Shown here piece by piece: positions 43,599 through 52,639 of a stretch of DNA of 64,000 bases; the stretch's first letter is position 1, and the number at the start of each line of letters is the position of its first letter. The DNA is from Paenibacillus alkalitolerans (GTDB lineage Bacteria; Bacillota; Bacilli; Paenibacillales; YIM-B00363), in NCBI RefSeq assembly GCF_016482785.1, contig NZ_JAEMXM010000019.1, positions 38,325-102,324 on the forward strand, given 5' to 3'. The notes below the pieces were generated by a model. That model was not told where the DNA came from and did not search any database. It saw only the letters and a program-made list of their open reading frames with translations. The translations under genes were made by a program, and so were the position numbers.

Positions 43599-44327
43599 AT
43601 GAAAGTTTCTTTGTTTGTCACGTGTCTAAGCGATGCGGTATACCCGCGCGTCGCGGAAGCGATCGTGCGTCTGTTGGCGCGATACGGCGTGGCGGTCGAT
43701 TTTCCGCCTGTCCAGACGTGCTGCGGCCAACCTGCATTCAACAGCGGATATTGGGCGGAAGCGCGCGAATCGGCGAAGACGATTCTGGACGCTTTCGAGG
43801 ACAGCGACTTCGTTATTTCTCCTTCCGGCTCGTGTACCGGCATGATTCATCATTACTCCAAGCTGTTTGAGAGCGACACGAAGCTGCTGAAGAAAGCGGA
43901 AGAGCTTCAGCGCAAATCGTACGAATTTACTCAATTTCTCGTGCAGGTGCTCGGAGTGACGGATGTGGGCGCCGTTTTTCCCCATAAAGTGACTTATCAT
44001 CCGTCCTGCCACGGAAGCCGGCTGCTGGGCGTCAAGGAAGAACCTATGGAGCTGCTGCGCAACGTCAAAGGCTTGGAGCTCGTCCCGCTGCCTTTCGCGG
44101 AAGACTGCTGCGGTTTCGGCGGAACGTTCGCGGTAAAGATGTCGGAAATTTCGGGAGCGATGGTCACGGAGAAGGTCGATCATGTGCTGGAAACCGAGGC
44201 CGAAGCTCTAGTCGGGCTCGATATGGCTTGCTTGATGAACATAGCCGGCAATTTGCATTTCCGGAATGAGCCGGTGCGCGTAATGCACTTGGCGGAACTG
44301 TTGTATGAAGGGGTGAAACGGGCATGA
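43599..44327 (+). CDS. lutA: Lactate utilization protein LutA
   Basis: The 242-residue CCG-domain protein carries two cysteine-rich CCG motifs: QTCCGQPAFNSGYW near 45 and EDCCGFGGTFAVK near 170, with ligands in the intervening SGSCTGMI and HPSCHGSR. LutA works with LutB and LutC in the cytoplasmic iron-sulfur L-lactate dehydrogenase complex that feeds electrons to the respiratory chain. Full length. GAGGGGTGCGC precedes the start; the stop overlaps lutB (ATGA). Confidence 0.95.
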   Translation: MKVSLFVTCLSDAVYPRVAEAIVRLLARYGVAVDFPPVQTCCGQPAFNSGYWAEARESAKTILDAFEDSDFVISPSGSCTGMIHHYSKLFESDTKLLKKAEELQRKSYEFTQFLVQVLGVTDVGAVFPHKVTYHPSCHGSRLLGVKEEPMELLRNVKGLELVPLPFAEDCCGFGGTFAVKMSEISGAMVTEKVDHVLETEAEALVGLDMACLMNIAGNLHFRNEPVRVMHLAELLYEGVKRA

Positions 44328-45847
44328 GTGCGAGTCACACGGCAACGAACGGATCAACGGTGAAGGAACGGGCGCAGCTGGCGTTGAACGACGAATTTCT
44401 GCGCAAGGCGGTCAGGTTCACGACCGAGAGGCTGCGCAACGGAAAACAGAAAGCTTCCGAGGAGCATGGGAATTGGGAAGAGTGGCGCGAGCGCGGCAGA
44501 CAAATCCGTCTCCACACGATCGCGCACCTTGATTTTTACTTGAATCAATTCGCGGATAATGCGCGGGCTAACGGCGTTCATGTGCATTTTGCGGAGACGG
44601 CGGAAGAAGCGGTGAAGCTGACGCTGGCGATCGCGGAACGGAAACAAGCGAAGTCGGTCGTCAAATCGAAATCGATGGTGACGGAAGAATTGCACTTGAA
44701 CCGGGCGCTTGCGGACATCGGTGTCGAAGCGGTGGAAACCGATTTGGGCGAATACATTATTCAGCTCGCGGACGAAACGCCTTCGCATATCATTATTCCG
44801 GCAATTCACAAAAACAGGTATCAAATTGCGGAGCTGCTGTCCGCGGAAGCGGGAGAGACGCTGCCGCCGGATACGACCGCTCTGGCTGGATTTGCGCGGA
44901 AGAAGCTGCGCGAGAAGTTTCTGGAAGCCGACATCGGCATGACCGGCTGCAATTTCGCCATTGCGGAAACCGGTTCCATGGTGTTGTTCGAGAACGAAGG
45001 CAACGCCCGGATGGTGACCACCGTTCCGAAGACGCAAATCACGCTTATGGGGATGGAGCGTATTATTCCGACGTGGGCGGATTTGGAAGTGATGGCGACG
45101 CTGCTGCCTCGCTCGGCCACCGGTCAGAAGCTGACCGTATACATGTCCGGCATTACCGGACCCCGGCGTTCGAAAGATGCGGACGGTCCGGAGGAGATGC
45201 ATATCATTATCGTCGACAACGGCCGATCGCTGCAGTTGGGAGATCCGGAATTTCAAGAATTGCTCAACTGCATCCGCTGCGGTGCTTGTCTGAACGCCTG
45301 CCCGGTGTACAGGCACATCGGCGGCCATGCGTATGGCGGCACATACAGCGGCCCGATCGGAGCGGTGCTGACGCCGGCGCTGAACGCGAACGTCGCGGAA
45401 TGGGACGACATCGCCAACGCTTCGAGCTTGTGCGGCGCGTGCTACGAAGCTTGTCCGGTAAAAATTCCTCTTCACGACATGCTCGTTTATCTTCGTAAGC
45501 GGAAGGTGGATAAAGGTTTCTCCCCCGTTACGGAAAAACTCGGAATGAAAGGCTTCGCCGCCGTCATGTCCGATTCGAAGCGGTTCCGTGCGGCGCTCAA
45601 GCTCGGGAGAATCGGGCAAAGATTCGTTGCCCGCGACGGATACATCAAGGCCAAGTTGGGGCCGTTAAAGGGCTGGAACAGCTATCGTTACGCGCCAAGC
45701 TTGCCGAAGGAATCGTTCCGGGACCGGTGGAGCACGTTGGAGCAAGAACTGCGTCAAGGGCTGAAAGAAATCGATCCGGGAGTGCGCACTCGTATGGAGA
45801 CGATCTTGAAGCAACGGGAAAAAGGAGGCGGACATCACCATGGCTGA
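44324..45847 (+). CDS. lutB: Lactate utilization iron-sulfur protein LutB
   Basis: The 507-residue product has the LutB layout: an N-terminal LUD domain (KSVVKSKSMVTEELHLN, TGCNFAIAETGSMVLFENEG), two 4Fe-4S sites CIRCGACLNACPVY and CGACYEACPVKI near residues 320 and 370, and a C-terminal DUF-type tail. It transfers electrons in L-lactate oxidation. The long run of His/Gly at the very end (GGGHHHG) is unremarkable. Operon overlap with lutA and lutC. Confidence 0.96.
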   Translation: MSASHTATNGSTVKERAQLALNDEFLRKAVRFTTERLRNGKQKASEEHGNWEEWRERGRQIRLHTIAHLDFYLNQFADNARANGVHVHFAETAEEAVKLTLAIAERKQAKSVVKSKSMVTEELHLNRALADIGVEAVETDLGEYIIQLADETPSHIIIPAIHKNRYQIAELLSAEAGETLPPDTTALAGFARKKLREKFLEADIGMTGCNFAIAETGSMVLFENEGNARMVTTVPKTQITLMGMERIIPTWADLEVMATLLPRSATGQKLTVYMSGITGPRRSKDADGPEEMHIIIVDNGRSLQLGDPEFQELLNCIRCGACLNACPVYRHIGGHAYGGTYSGPIGAVLTPALNANVAEWDDIANASSLCGACYEACPVKIPLHDMLVYLRKRKVDKGFSPVTEKLGMKGFAAVMSDSKRFRAALKLGRIGQRFVARDGYIKAKLGPLKGWNSYRYAPSLPKESFRDRWSTLEQELRQGLKEIDPGVRTRMETILKQREKGGGHHHG

Positions 45848-46571
45848 ATCGTCGTCGCACCAAACGTGGCTGCAGGAGCTGGAAGCGCAGTCCCGCGCGA
45901 AGCAGGAAGCATTCATGAACAATATCGCGAAGCGGCTGAACCGGCCGCGGATCGCGGAGAAGCCGGCGCACCCGTTCCGGGGGGCTCCCGATTTCTGGAA
46001 CGCGTTCGAGTGGTCCGTCGAGGAGAGGGTCGAGCGGTTTTCGGAAAATATCAAGAATGCAGGCGGGCATCCGGTGCGCCTGGACGACATGGAGCAAGCC
46101 AAACGTTTCATATTGGAGAAAGCCGGAGAGCTTGGAGCAAAGTTTATTATTCGGCAGAACGAGAAGGATCATGAGGAGCTCGGTTTGGAGTCGGGATTGC
46201 CGGACGTGCGTGTATCGGTGTGGAACAGCGATCCGCAGGAGAATTGGAAAGCCCGCGCGGCGGAAGCGGACATGGGCATCGTGACGGCGGATTTTGCGGC
46301 GGCGTATACGGGAACCATTATGGTGAAATCAGCGGCGTCTAAAGGAAGGTCTGTCAGCCTCCTTCCCACTGTGCTCATTGCGATCATTCCTGTGGAACGG
46401 TTAAAAACAAGGCTGGGTGAAGTTTTGCCTTCCTTCGACGAGGCGGGACGGGCGAACCTGCCGGCGGGCATTCATTTCATTTCGGGACCGAGCCGCTCGG
46501 CGGATATCGAGAACGATCTAACGATCGGAGTTCACGGACCGGGTGTCGTATACGCGCTGCTTGTCGGTTGA
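45840..46571 (+). CDS. lutC: Lactate utilization protein LutC
   Basis: The 243-residue LUD-domain protein matches LutC: helix QAKRFILEKAGELGAKFIIR, VTADFAAAYTGTIMVKSAAS, and GIHFISGPSRSADIENDLTI with the family GPSRTADIE-type motif. Third subunit of the L-lactate oxidation system. It overlaps lutB by eight bases; ATG 45840 is preceded by AAAGGAGGCGG. Its stop overlaps or adjoins the GntR gene. Confidence 0.95.
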   Translation: MAESSSHQTWLQELEAQSRAKQEAFMNNIAKRLNRPRIAEKPAHPFRGAPDFWNAFEWSVEERVERFSENIKNAGGHPVRLDDMEQAKRFILEKAGELGAKFIIRQNEKDHEELGLESGLPDVRVSVWNSDPQENWKARAAEADMGIVTADFAAAYTGTIMVKSAASKGRSVSLLPTVLIAIIPVERLKTRLGEVLPSFDEAGRANLPAGIHFISGPSRSADIENDLTIGVHGPGVVYALLVG

Positions 46572-46588
46572 CGGACGGGAGGATGGAC

Positions 46589-47296
46589 ATGGAGATTACC
46601 AGACTGTCAAAAAAGAACCACTATGAGGAAATAACCGAGCAGCTTAAGCGCATGATAATGGAAGGCAAGATAAAGGTTGGAGACAAGCTTCCTTCCACCA
46701 AAGATATGTCCGAGCAATTCGGGGTCGGCCGCTCCACGACCCGCGAGGCCCTCAGCGCGTTGAAAGCGATGGGGTTGATTGAAATTCGTCAAGGCGGGGG
46801 ATGCCGGGTTATCGCCAGCGCCCCTTCCGACATCGAACTTCCGGAGCTGCGGTCGCTTCGGATGAACCGGTCGACAATACTGGAATTGCTTGAAGCGCGG
46901 CAGTCGTTTGAAGTTTCGAATGCGGCAATAGCGGCGGAAAAAAGAACGGACGACGACTTGGCGGCGTTAGGCGGCATCATTCAGGAAATGGAGCGCCACA
47001 TCGGCGACGATTTGGAAGGTGAGCGCACCGATCTGCTGTTTCATCTCACCCTTGCCAAGGCTACGCATAACTCGGTCATGGTGAAGCTGTTCGAGTCGGT
47101 TGTAAATCAAATGGAGGCCGCGATCCGTGAAATCCGGAGGGTGGAGCTGTATGCAAGCCGTTCGGTCGCCAAGCGGCTTTATAAAGAGCATTTGGAAATA
47201 TACGAAGCGGTTCGCGGGCGCAACGCAAATGCCGCCGCACAAAAGATGAAGCGGCATTTGCTGCACGTTGAACAGATCGTAATGCGGTACGTGTAA
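46589..47296 (+). CDS. GntR-family (FadR subclass) regulator
   Basis: The 235-residue regulator has an N-terminal winged helix (GDKLPSTKDMSEQFGVGRST, TREALSALKAMGLIEIRQGG) and an all-helical FCD effector domain with DLLFHLTLAKATHN and the metal/ligand His residues. It resembles LutR, the lactate-responsive repressor of lutABC. ATG 46589 follows GGGAGG at six bases; TTG 46568 is the longer frame. It probably binds upstream of lutA; a candidate is the CTGATAA repeat. Confidence 0.92.
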   Translation: MEITRLSKKNHYEEITEQLKRMIMEGKIKVGDKLPSTKDMSEQFGVGRSTTREALSALKAMGLIEIRQGGGCRVIASAPSDIELPELRSLRMNRSTILELLEARQSFEVSNAAIAAEKRTDDDLAALGGIIQEMERHIGDDLEGERTDLLFHLTLAKATHNSVMVKLFESVVNQMEAAIREIRRVELYASRSVAKRLYKEHLEIYEAVRGRNANAAAQKMKRHLLHVEQIVMRYV

Positions 47297-47402
47297 CACC
47301 CTCATGATAGAATAGAGGTTATGAATGTTTAGATTAGGGCATGTACATGATTCCGTCTCCCCTGCTACGATAATTGTGCAGTAACAACGAGAGGGGAAAA
47401 CT

Positions 47403-49088
47403 ATGAAAAATAAGAAATGGGTTTCACTAATGCTTGCTCTTGTTCTTGCAAGCGCTGCCGGCTGTTCTGCCGGTGGGGAAGGCAAATCAAATACCGGGAG
47501 TCAACCGAATACGACTGAGGAGATAACAAAATCGGCGCAAAATGCCGACGGCAAATTCGATCCTCCGGTTACGATTACGACCGCTCGTCCGGTGGGTGGG
47601 GACTACACCTTTATCAATGGGGAAAATATCAACAACAACGTGCACAACAAATGGGCGAAAGAAAAGCTGGGCATCGAGATAAAAGATCTTTGGAATACGA
47701 CGGATAATGCCGCCTACCATACCAAGCTCAGACTTTCGTTAACCACACAAGATCAGTTGCCCGACCTATTTATCGTACAGGATGTCAACCTGATCTCCGA
47801 CCTTATTCAATCGGGCAAAGTGATGGACATTAGCCAGGCTTTCGACCAATACGCATCCGACCGTATTAAAAAGCTCTATGAGGACAACAGCGCAGCGTTA
47901 AATCAAGTGAAACAGGGAGATCAACTGTTGGGACTTCCTATCTTTGCCGGCGGCGACGGAACCAATCCCGTTCTGTGGATCCGCCAGGATTGGCTGGACA
48001 AGCTGAAGCTGAAAGCGCCGACAACGATCGAAGAATTCGAAGCCGTCATGGATGCTTTCACCAATCAGGATCCGGACGGCAACGGGAAGAAGGATACGTT
48101 CGGCTTCAGCTTATCGGCCCGCAACGGTTTCTCGAACTGGATGTCCGATGTGAGCTTCGTCTTCGGCGCGTATACCGGAAAGTTTATTCCGGGACATTGG
48201 CAAACAGCGAGCGACGGAACGTTGAAATACGGATCCGTTCAGCCTGAGATCAAGTTGGGACTCGGGAAATTGCAGGAATGGTATAAAAAGGGGTATCTGG
48301 ATCCCGAATTGGCCGCGCTCGATGAAGTAAAAGCGACGGAAAGCTTTATTCAAGGGAAGTCCGGCATGATCGCGGCGCCTTTCTGGGCATTGGGCTGGCC
48401 GTTGGGGGATGTAAAGACTACAGATCCGAATGCCAAGCTTGCGGCCTATAAGCTTCCGACCGGACCGGACGGCAAATCCGCGCGGTATACCGGAACTGTG
48501 AATGAAAATAAGGTCATGATGTTCAACAAAGATTTCAAGCATATGGACGCCTTCTTTCTCTATTTCGACAAAATCTACGACCATCCGTTTGAAACGGGCG
48601 AATTCAAAGACGGATTTTTCGAAGGCTATGACTATGCGATCGTAGACAGCAAGCCGGTATACGATTCGAAGAAGTTTCCGACCCCGCATGACGGCGCGTC
48701 GTCTGGCAAGTATAACTTGTTCTGGAATACCCCTGGAATCCCTTTCGAAGGCTCCAAGAACTATGATTATATGTTTAATGGCGGTGAAGTGAAAACCAGA
48801 GGTCATTTGGAAATCTCGATCCAGGACAAGGAACTGGTACGGGCGGGAGCTTTGAACTACCAGATGAAAGAAATCAATGCTCCGAATGAGTTCCTGGGCG
48901 CTCCTACCGAAACGATGAGAAGCAAAAGCGATAACTTGAAAACGATGGAGCTCGAGACCTTTGCCAAAATCATCTACGGCAACGAGCCGCTCGATAAGTT
49001 CGACACATTCGTGGCGGATTGGAAAAGCAAAGGCGGCGACCAGATCGAAAAAGAAGTGAACGAATGGTATAAAAGCGTAAACCCGTAA
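47403..49088 (+). CDS. Extracellular sugar-binding lipoprotein, second system
   Basis: The 561-residue lipoprotein has KNKKWVSLMLALVLASAAGC, a lipobox A-A-G-C near residue 21, then a Gly/Ser/Thr-rich linker. The mature part holds VLWIRQDWLDKLKLKAPTT, the calcium-like loop DPDGNGKKDTFGF and GLGKLQEWYKKGYLDPE, as in the first system (10747) but clearly divergent. It belongs to the YtcQ/LplA class. GAGAGGGG precedes ATG 47403. Placed after the rhamnose and lactate genes and before the paired permeases, it likely binds a saccharide of that pathway. Confidence 0.92.
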   Translation: MKNKKWVSLMLALVLASAAGCSAGGEGKSNTGSQPNTTEEITKSAQNADGKFDPPVTITTARPVGGDYTFINGENINNNVHNKWAKEKLGIEIKDLWNTTDNAAYHTKLRLSLTTQDQLPDLFIVQDVNLISDLIQSGKVMDISQAFDQYASDRIKKLYEDNSAALNQVKQGDQLLGLPIFAGGDGTNPVLWIRQDWLDKLKLKAPTTIEEFEAVMDAFTNQDPDGNGKKDTFGFSLSARNGFSNWMSDVSFVFGAYTGKFIPGHWQTASDGTLKYGSVQPEIKLGLGKLQEWYKKGYLDPELAALDEVKATESFIQGKSGMIAAPFWALGWPLGDVKTTDPNAKLAAYKLPTGPDGKSARYTGTVNENKVMMFNKDFKHMDAFFLYFDKIYDHPFETGEFKDGFFEGYDYAIVDSKPVYDSKKFPTPHDGASSGKYNLFWNTPGIPFEGSKNYDYMFNGGEVKTRGHLEISIQDKELVRAGALNYQMKEINAPNEFLGAPTETMRSKSDNLKTMELETFAKIIYGNEPLDKFDTFVADWKSKGGDQIEKEVNEWYKSVNP

Positions 49089-49095
49089 TGGATTG

Positions 49096-49137
49096 AAAGG
49101 GCTGTCCTGAGAGTGAATTCCTCAGGAACAGCCCTTT
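49096..49137. terminator. Bidirectional terminator of binding protein and response regulator
   Basis: AAAGGGCTGTCCTGAG and CTCAGGAACAGCCCTTT pair with one bulge and are followed by TTT on the plus side and A-run on the other, fitting a shared terminator of convergent genes. Confidence 0.88.
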
Positions 49138-49140
49138 TTG

Positions 49141-50757
49141 TCAACGATTGCGGAAATTTTGAGGCGTGCAGTCATAATGTTCCTTGAAGACATGAATAAA
49201 ATATTGCGTCTTCTGATAGCCGACCTCTCTGGAAATATCGGCTACCTTCATATTCGTCGAAGTCAGAAGTTGGGCTGCTTTCTCCATTCTGGCCCGCGTG
49301 ATATAGGAGGACAGGCTCTCTCCGGTTTCTTTCTTATACAGACGGGACAGATAGACGGGGTGCAGATACACATGCTCCCCTACGCGGGTGAGAGATACAT
49401 CTTCATGCAGGTGGCGTTCGATATACTCGTGAATTTGCCGGATGATATGATTCCGGTTAGGCGAAACGTCATACAGCGACCTCTTGAACTGCTCGATCAA
49501 CGGAAGCGCCCATTCCCGGATCGCATCCGTTGATTGAAGATAGAAGGACTCGCGCTGCAGAGAAGGGATATTGACCATTTCGGCCAAAGAATCCCCCTGC
49601 TTATGGGCGATATAAGAGAAACTGCTTAATAAGTAATAAACTACCTCCATAAGATGCTGCTGTGTCCGGTAATCCGGCATATTCAACTCCTCGAGAATAT
49701 GGTCCAGTTTGCTTGCGACTTCCTCCCAGCGGCCGGAATCCATTAATTGCTGCATGGTCGGCGATTGATGCAATCGTGTCAGCGGCTTCGACGTCTGCTC
49801 CCCCGCCAATTCGTTCTCCGCCTCCTTCATCGAAAGCACAACGTCTGTCCGTGTGCCGATCGACCGCCAGAATAGATTTAAAGCTTGCATATATTGACGT
49901 TGAAGCTCATGCTGGAAGACGAAAGGTTCTGTAATAACGATGGAAACGGTTCGTTTCAGGTACGTACGGACAGCCTCTTGCAGCTTGGCGATCCGTTGAA
50001 CGAGTCCCTGAACTCCATGGGTCGAATCGACCGGGATCAAGGCCACGATAAACCGGTGATCGTGGTCTTTACAAGACCAGAGGGAAGAGATTTCTTGGAT
50101 CTGTTCGAAAATAATCTCCTCCGACATATTCAGAAGGGCATAGCATAGAAGCTCGTGGTCTTCGCGCGTAATTTTTTCCGTTCCGGTTTCGATGCGGATG
50201 AGCGCAAGGATACAAGCGGAATCCGGCGTAAGCGGCAAGTGAAGAGCTTTCAGGTGTCTCTTCAATTCTTCGGGGCTGTATTTCTTGCCGAGCAAGAGAT
50301 CGAGCAGCAGGTGCTCCCGCATGCGGGTGATCCCAAGCTTCAACACATCGCTTGCCGTCGCCAGATTTTCTTTCAGCCGCGTTTCGTCTTCGATTTTGAC
50401 GAACACTTTCTTCAAGCAGAGCAGTACCTCATCCACGGTTACGGGTTTCAGCAAATAGTCGGCGGCGCCGAGCTTCAATGCATTGACGGCATATGAGAAA
50501 TCGGAATACCCGGAGAGCAGGACGACTTTCGTAGCAGGGTACTCCCGTTGAAACGTCGAAAGCAACTCGAGTCCGTCCGTCTCCGGCATTCGGATATCCG
50601 TAATCATAATCGCAAATGGAACTTTCCCGGCAATATCGAGCGCCTCTTTCGCGGAGCTTGCACGATATACATTCCTGATCCCAAGGCTTGCCCATGGAAG
50701 TTCCGTTTCCAAATAATCGAGAACATACTCTTCGTCATCCACTAGTAAGACGTTCAT
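49141..50757 (-). CDS. YesN-type response regulator, second system
   Basis: The 538-residue regulator has a receiver domain (MNVLLVDDEEYVLDYLETEL, MITDIRMPETDG as phospho-acceptor, KPV at the switch Lys), a long central linker, and AraC-type HTHs at the C-terminus (LTRVGEHVYLHPVYLSRLYK, VADISREVGYQKTQYFIHVF). Start ATG 50757 with GCAGGAGGATTC upstream overlaps the kinase stop (ATGA). It presumably activates the divergent permeases and the binding-protein gene. Confidence 0.93.
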   Translation of the reverse strand: MNVLLVDDEEYVLDYLETELPWASLGIRNVYRASSAKEALDIAGKVPFAIMITDIRMPETDGLELLSTFQREYPATKVVLLSGYSDFSYAVNALKLGAADYLLKPVTVDEVLLCLKKVFVKIEDETRLKENLATASDVLKLGITRMREHLLLDLLLGKKYSPEELKRHLKALHLPLTPDSACILALIRIETGTEKITREDHELLCYALLNMSEEIIFEQIQEISSLWSCKDHDHRFIVALIPVDSTHGVQGLVQRIAKLQEAVRTYLKRTVSIVITEPFVFQHELQRQYMQALNLFWRSIGTRTDVVLSMKEAENELAGEQTSKPLTRLHQSPTMQQLMDSGRWEEVASKLDHILEELNMPDYRTQQHLMEVVYYLLSSFSYIAHKQGDSLAEMVNIPSLQRESFYLQSTDAIREWALPLIEQFKRSLYDVSPNRNHIIRQIHEYIERHLHEDVSLTRVGEHVYLHPVYLSRLYKKETGESLSSYITRARMEKAAQLLTSTNMKVADISREVGYQKTQYFIHVFKEHYDCTPQNFRNR

Positions 50758-52487
50758 GCTGAATCCTCCTGCTGCAATTGTGATAATCGAAGGGTCACCC
50801 GGAAGCCGCCCCATTCGTTGCTTGAGAAAGACAACCCGGAGCTGCCGCCATACCGGTTGATCAGCCGATGATGGACATTCCTTAATCCGCAGCCCATCTC
50901 CTCCGTAGTCCGATAGCTGCCATGAACGCGATCCATGATTGATTCAATGCCCTCCTCGGAAAGACCGGCACCGTCATCGTCAACGTAAATAATGCATTGC
51001 CCGTCATGGATTTCTCCCCGGATATGAATTTTTCCGGCATCGCGCTTTTGCTCGATTCCATGAACAATCGCATTCTCTACAAGCGGCTGCAGCAGTAAGG
51101 TAGGCACGGACAGCCCGAGCATGGAGGCAGGGATGTCGATCTTGTACGTCAGCCGCTTGTTTCGAAGAGACTGCACTTCCAGATAGCTCTCAACCAGTCG
51201 AATTTCATCCATCATGGTCGTATATTCGCCGGCTTTGCGGGTAATATATCGGTAGAAATGGGACAAATTCTTCGCCATGGAGATGACTGCCTCAGGCGAT
51301 TTGTGCGCCATGCTGACAATGTAGAACAAGCAGTTATACAAGAAATGAGGGTTGATTTGCGACTGCAGATGCTTATATTCGGCCTCCCGCGTCCTGACCT
51401 TCTCTTCATATACGTTCTCGATCAACGATTGCGTACGGGCGGCCATATCGTTGAACCGGTCAAATAGAAAATCAAATTCAGTGTTCGTTCTAAGGGTTGC
51501 TCTGCTGGCATAATCGCCCGCGCCAAGGCTTTCGATTTTGCGTACCAGATATCCGAACGGCATGCGGAAATGTCTGTAAAACAGATAGGAGATCGCAATT
51601 CCCGTTATAAATAGCAACAACAGACTGCCGTTAACGAACATATTCATCTTCTGCAGCGGATGGAGAAATTTGTCCGATTCGATATAGCTGACCAACGTTC
51701 CTCCAAGGGAAGGGCTTCTCATAGATTGAACCAAATACTCCACCCCCTCAACCTCTATTACATTCAATTTGGGATGGGCCGAATCGTTGGCTTCAAACAA
51801 ATTATCTTGCAACAAACGGGTAAGCAGGTTCTTGTCCACAGGGGTATTTTCAATCAACTCGTCCTCGGAAAAATAAAAAAAAGATTTCCCGTTGCCGGCT
51901 TCGTCAAGTCCGGCAAGTACGGATTTTAAATAAGCGCTTGACAGAGTCGTTTCTACGGTGGCGACAACATTGCGCATATCCGGCGCTATCACCGAAGAAT
52001 TGGCGAACAACAAGTGAAAGGTGTGGTTGCCTTCGGATTTCCGGGCAAACCATTGATTTTTCGGTTTATTTAAGAGCTCCACATGATTGAAACGAAAGTT
52101 TTCCGATGTGGAAATTCCTTCTTGAATTGAAGGCCAATATACCGTCATTTCATGAATAAGCGGTTCAGCCTGGCTTTGTAAAATCATTTTCTCTTCTATC
52201 GTCTTTCGTATCAATAGATGGTTCAAGTATTCGGAGAATTCCCACGAACTGGCATATGATAGGATGGTCGAATCGTTGGCGAGCAGAAGCGTTTGTTTCT
52301 CAAGCTGACGCAGCGATTGCTCCATCCGTTGAATGGAAAATTCCAATTGCTTCGCGGCGGACTCTTCCAGTGTATTCTTAACGACATTCTTACTCGTATA
52401 GTTGGCATATGCGAATAATAACGTTGTCGGGATAAGCAAAGCAGCCAACATGATGAGAAGTTTATGGAACACTCTATATTTTATCAT
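50754..52487 (-). CDS. YesM-type sensor histidine kinase, second system
   Basis: The 577-residue kinase has TM1 (LLIMLAALLIPTTLLFAYA), an extracytoplasmic sensor, TM2 near residue 285 (FVNGSLLLLFITGIAISYLF), a HAMP-like linker, HLQSQINPHFLYNCLFYIVS with the phospho-acceptor His, N-box LLQPLVENAIVHGI and G-box GCGLRNV. ATG 52487 has AGGCGG eight bases upstream; GTG 52496 is the longer start. Divergent from the permeases, with the whole set flanking the binding-protein gene. Confidence 0.93.
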   Translation of the reverse strand: MIKYRVFHKLLIMLAALLIPTTLLFAYANYTSKNVVKNTLEESAAKQLEFSIQRMEQSLRQLEKQTLLLANDSTILSYASSWEFSEYLNHLLIRKTIEEKMILQSQAEPLIHEMTVYWPSIQEGISTSENFRFNHVELLNKPKNQWFARKSEGNHTFHLLFANSSVIAPDMRNVVATVETTLSSAYLKSVLAGLDEAGNGKSFFYFSEDELIENTPVDKNLLTRLLQDNLFEANDSAHPKLNVIEVEGVEYLVQSMRSPSLGGTLVSYIESDKFLHPLQKMNMFVNGSLLLLFITGIAISYLFYRHFRMPFGYLVRKIESLGAGDYASRATLRTNTEFDFLFDRFNDMAARTQSLIENVYEEKVRTREAEYKHLQSQINPHFLYNCLFYIVSMAHKSPEAVISMAKNLSHFYRYITRKAGEYTTMMDEIRLVESYLEVQSLRNKRLTYKIDIPASMLGLSVPTLLLQPLVENAIVHGIEQKRDAGKIHIRGEIHDGQCIIYVDDDGAGLSEEGIESIMDRVHGSYRTTEEMGCGLRNVHHRLINRYGGSSGLSFSSNEWGGFRVTLRLSQLQQEDSA

Positions 52488-52639
52488 GCCGATCACCGCC
52501 TGTTGCGAATTTAGCGAAAGAGGTTATGAGAGGGGCTATAGATGTTAAGACCTTATCATAGGTAGGGGCCGAAGCTGTTGGTATAATCATAGCAGAAGCC
52601 GATCAAAGCGCAATTACTTGTAGGAGTGGGGGATTTTGT
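52488..52639. other. Divergent promoter region
   Basis: A 152-base gap between the kinase and permease starts. TATAAT occurs near 52582 on the plus strand but without a good -35. GTAGGAGTGGGGG precedes the permease start. No cre match found. Confidence 0.35.

Noticed and set aside
44354..45619. A 421-codon open frame on the minus strand across lutB
   Set aside because: It is antisense to a full-length, motif-complete LutB, has a biased Arg/His/Leu composition typical of antisense frames in GC-rich genes, and lacks a ribosome site.
49141..49533. Plus-strand 131-codon frame starting 49138
   Set aside because: It is antisense to the C-terminal AraC-type DNA-binding domain of the response regulator, which is clearly coding.
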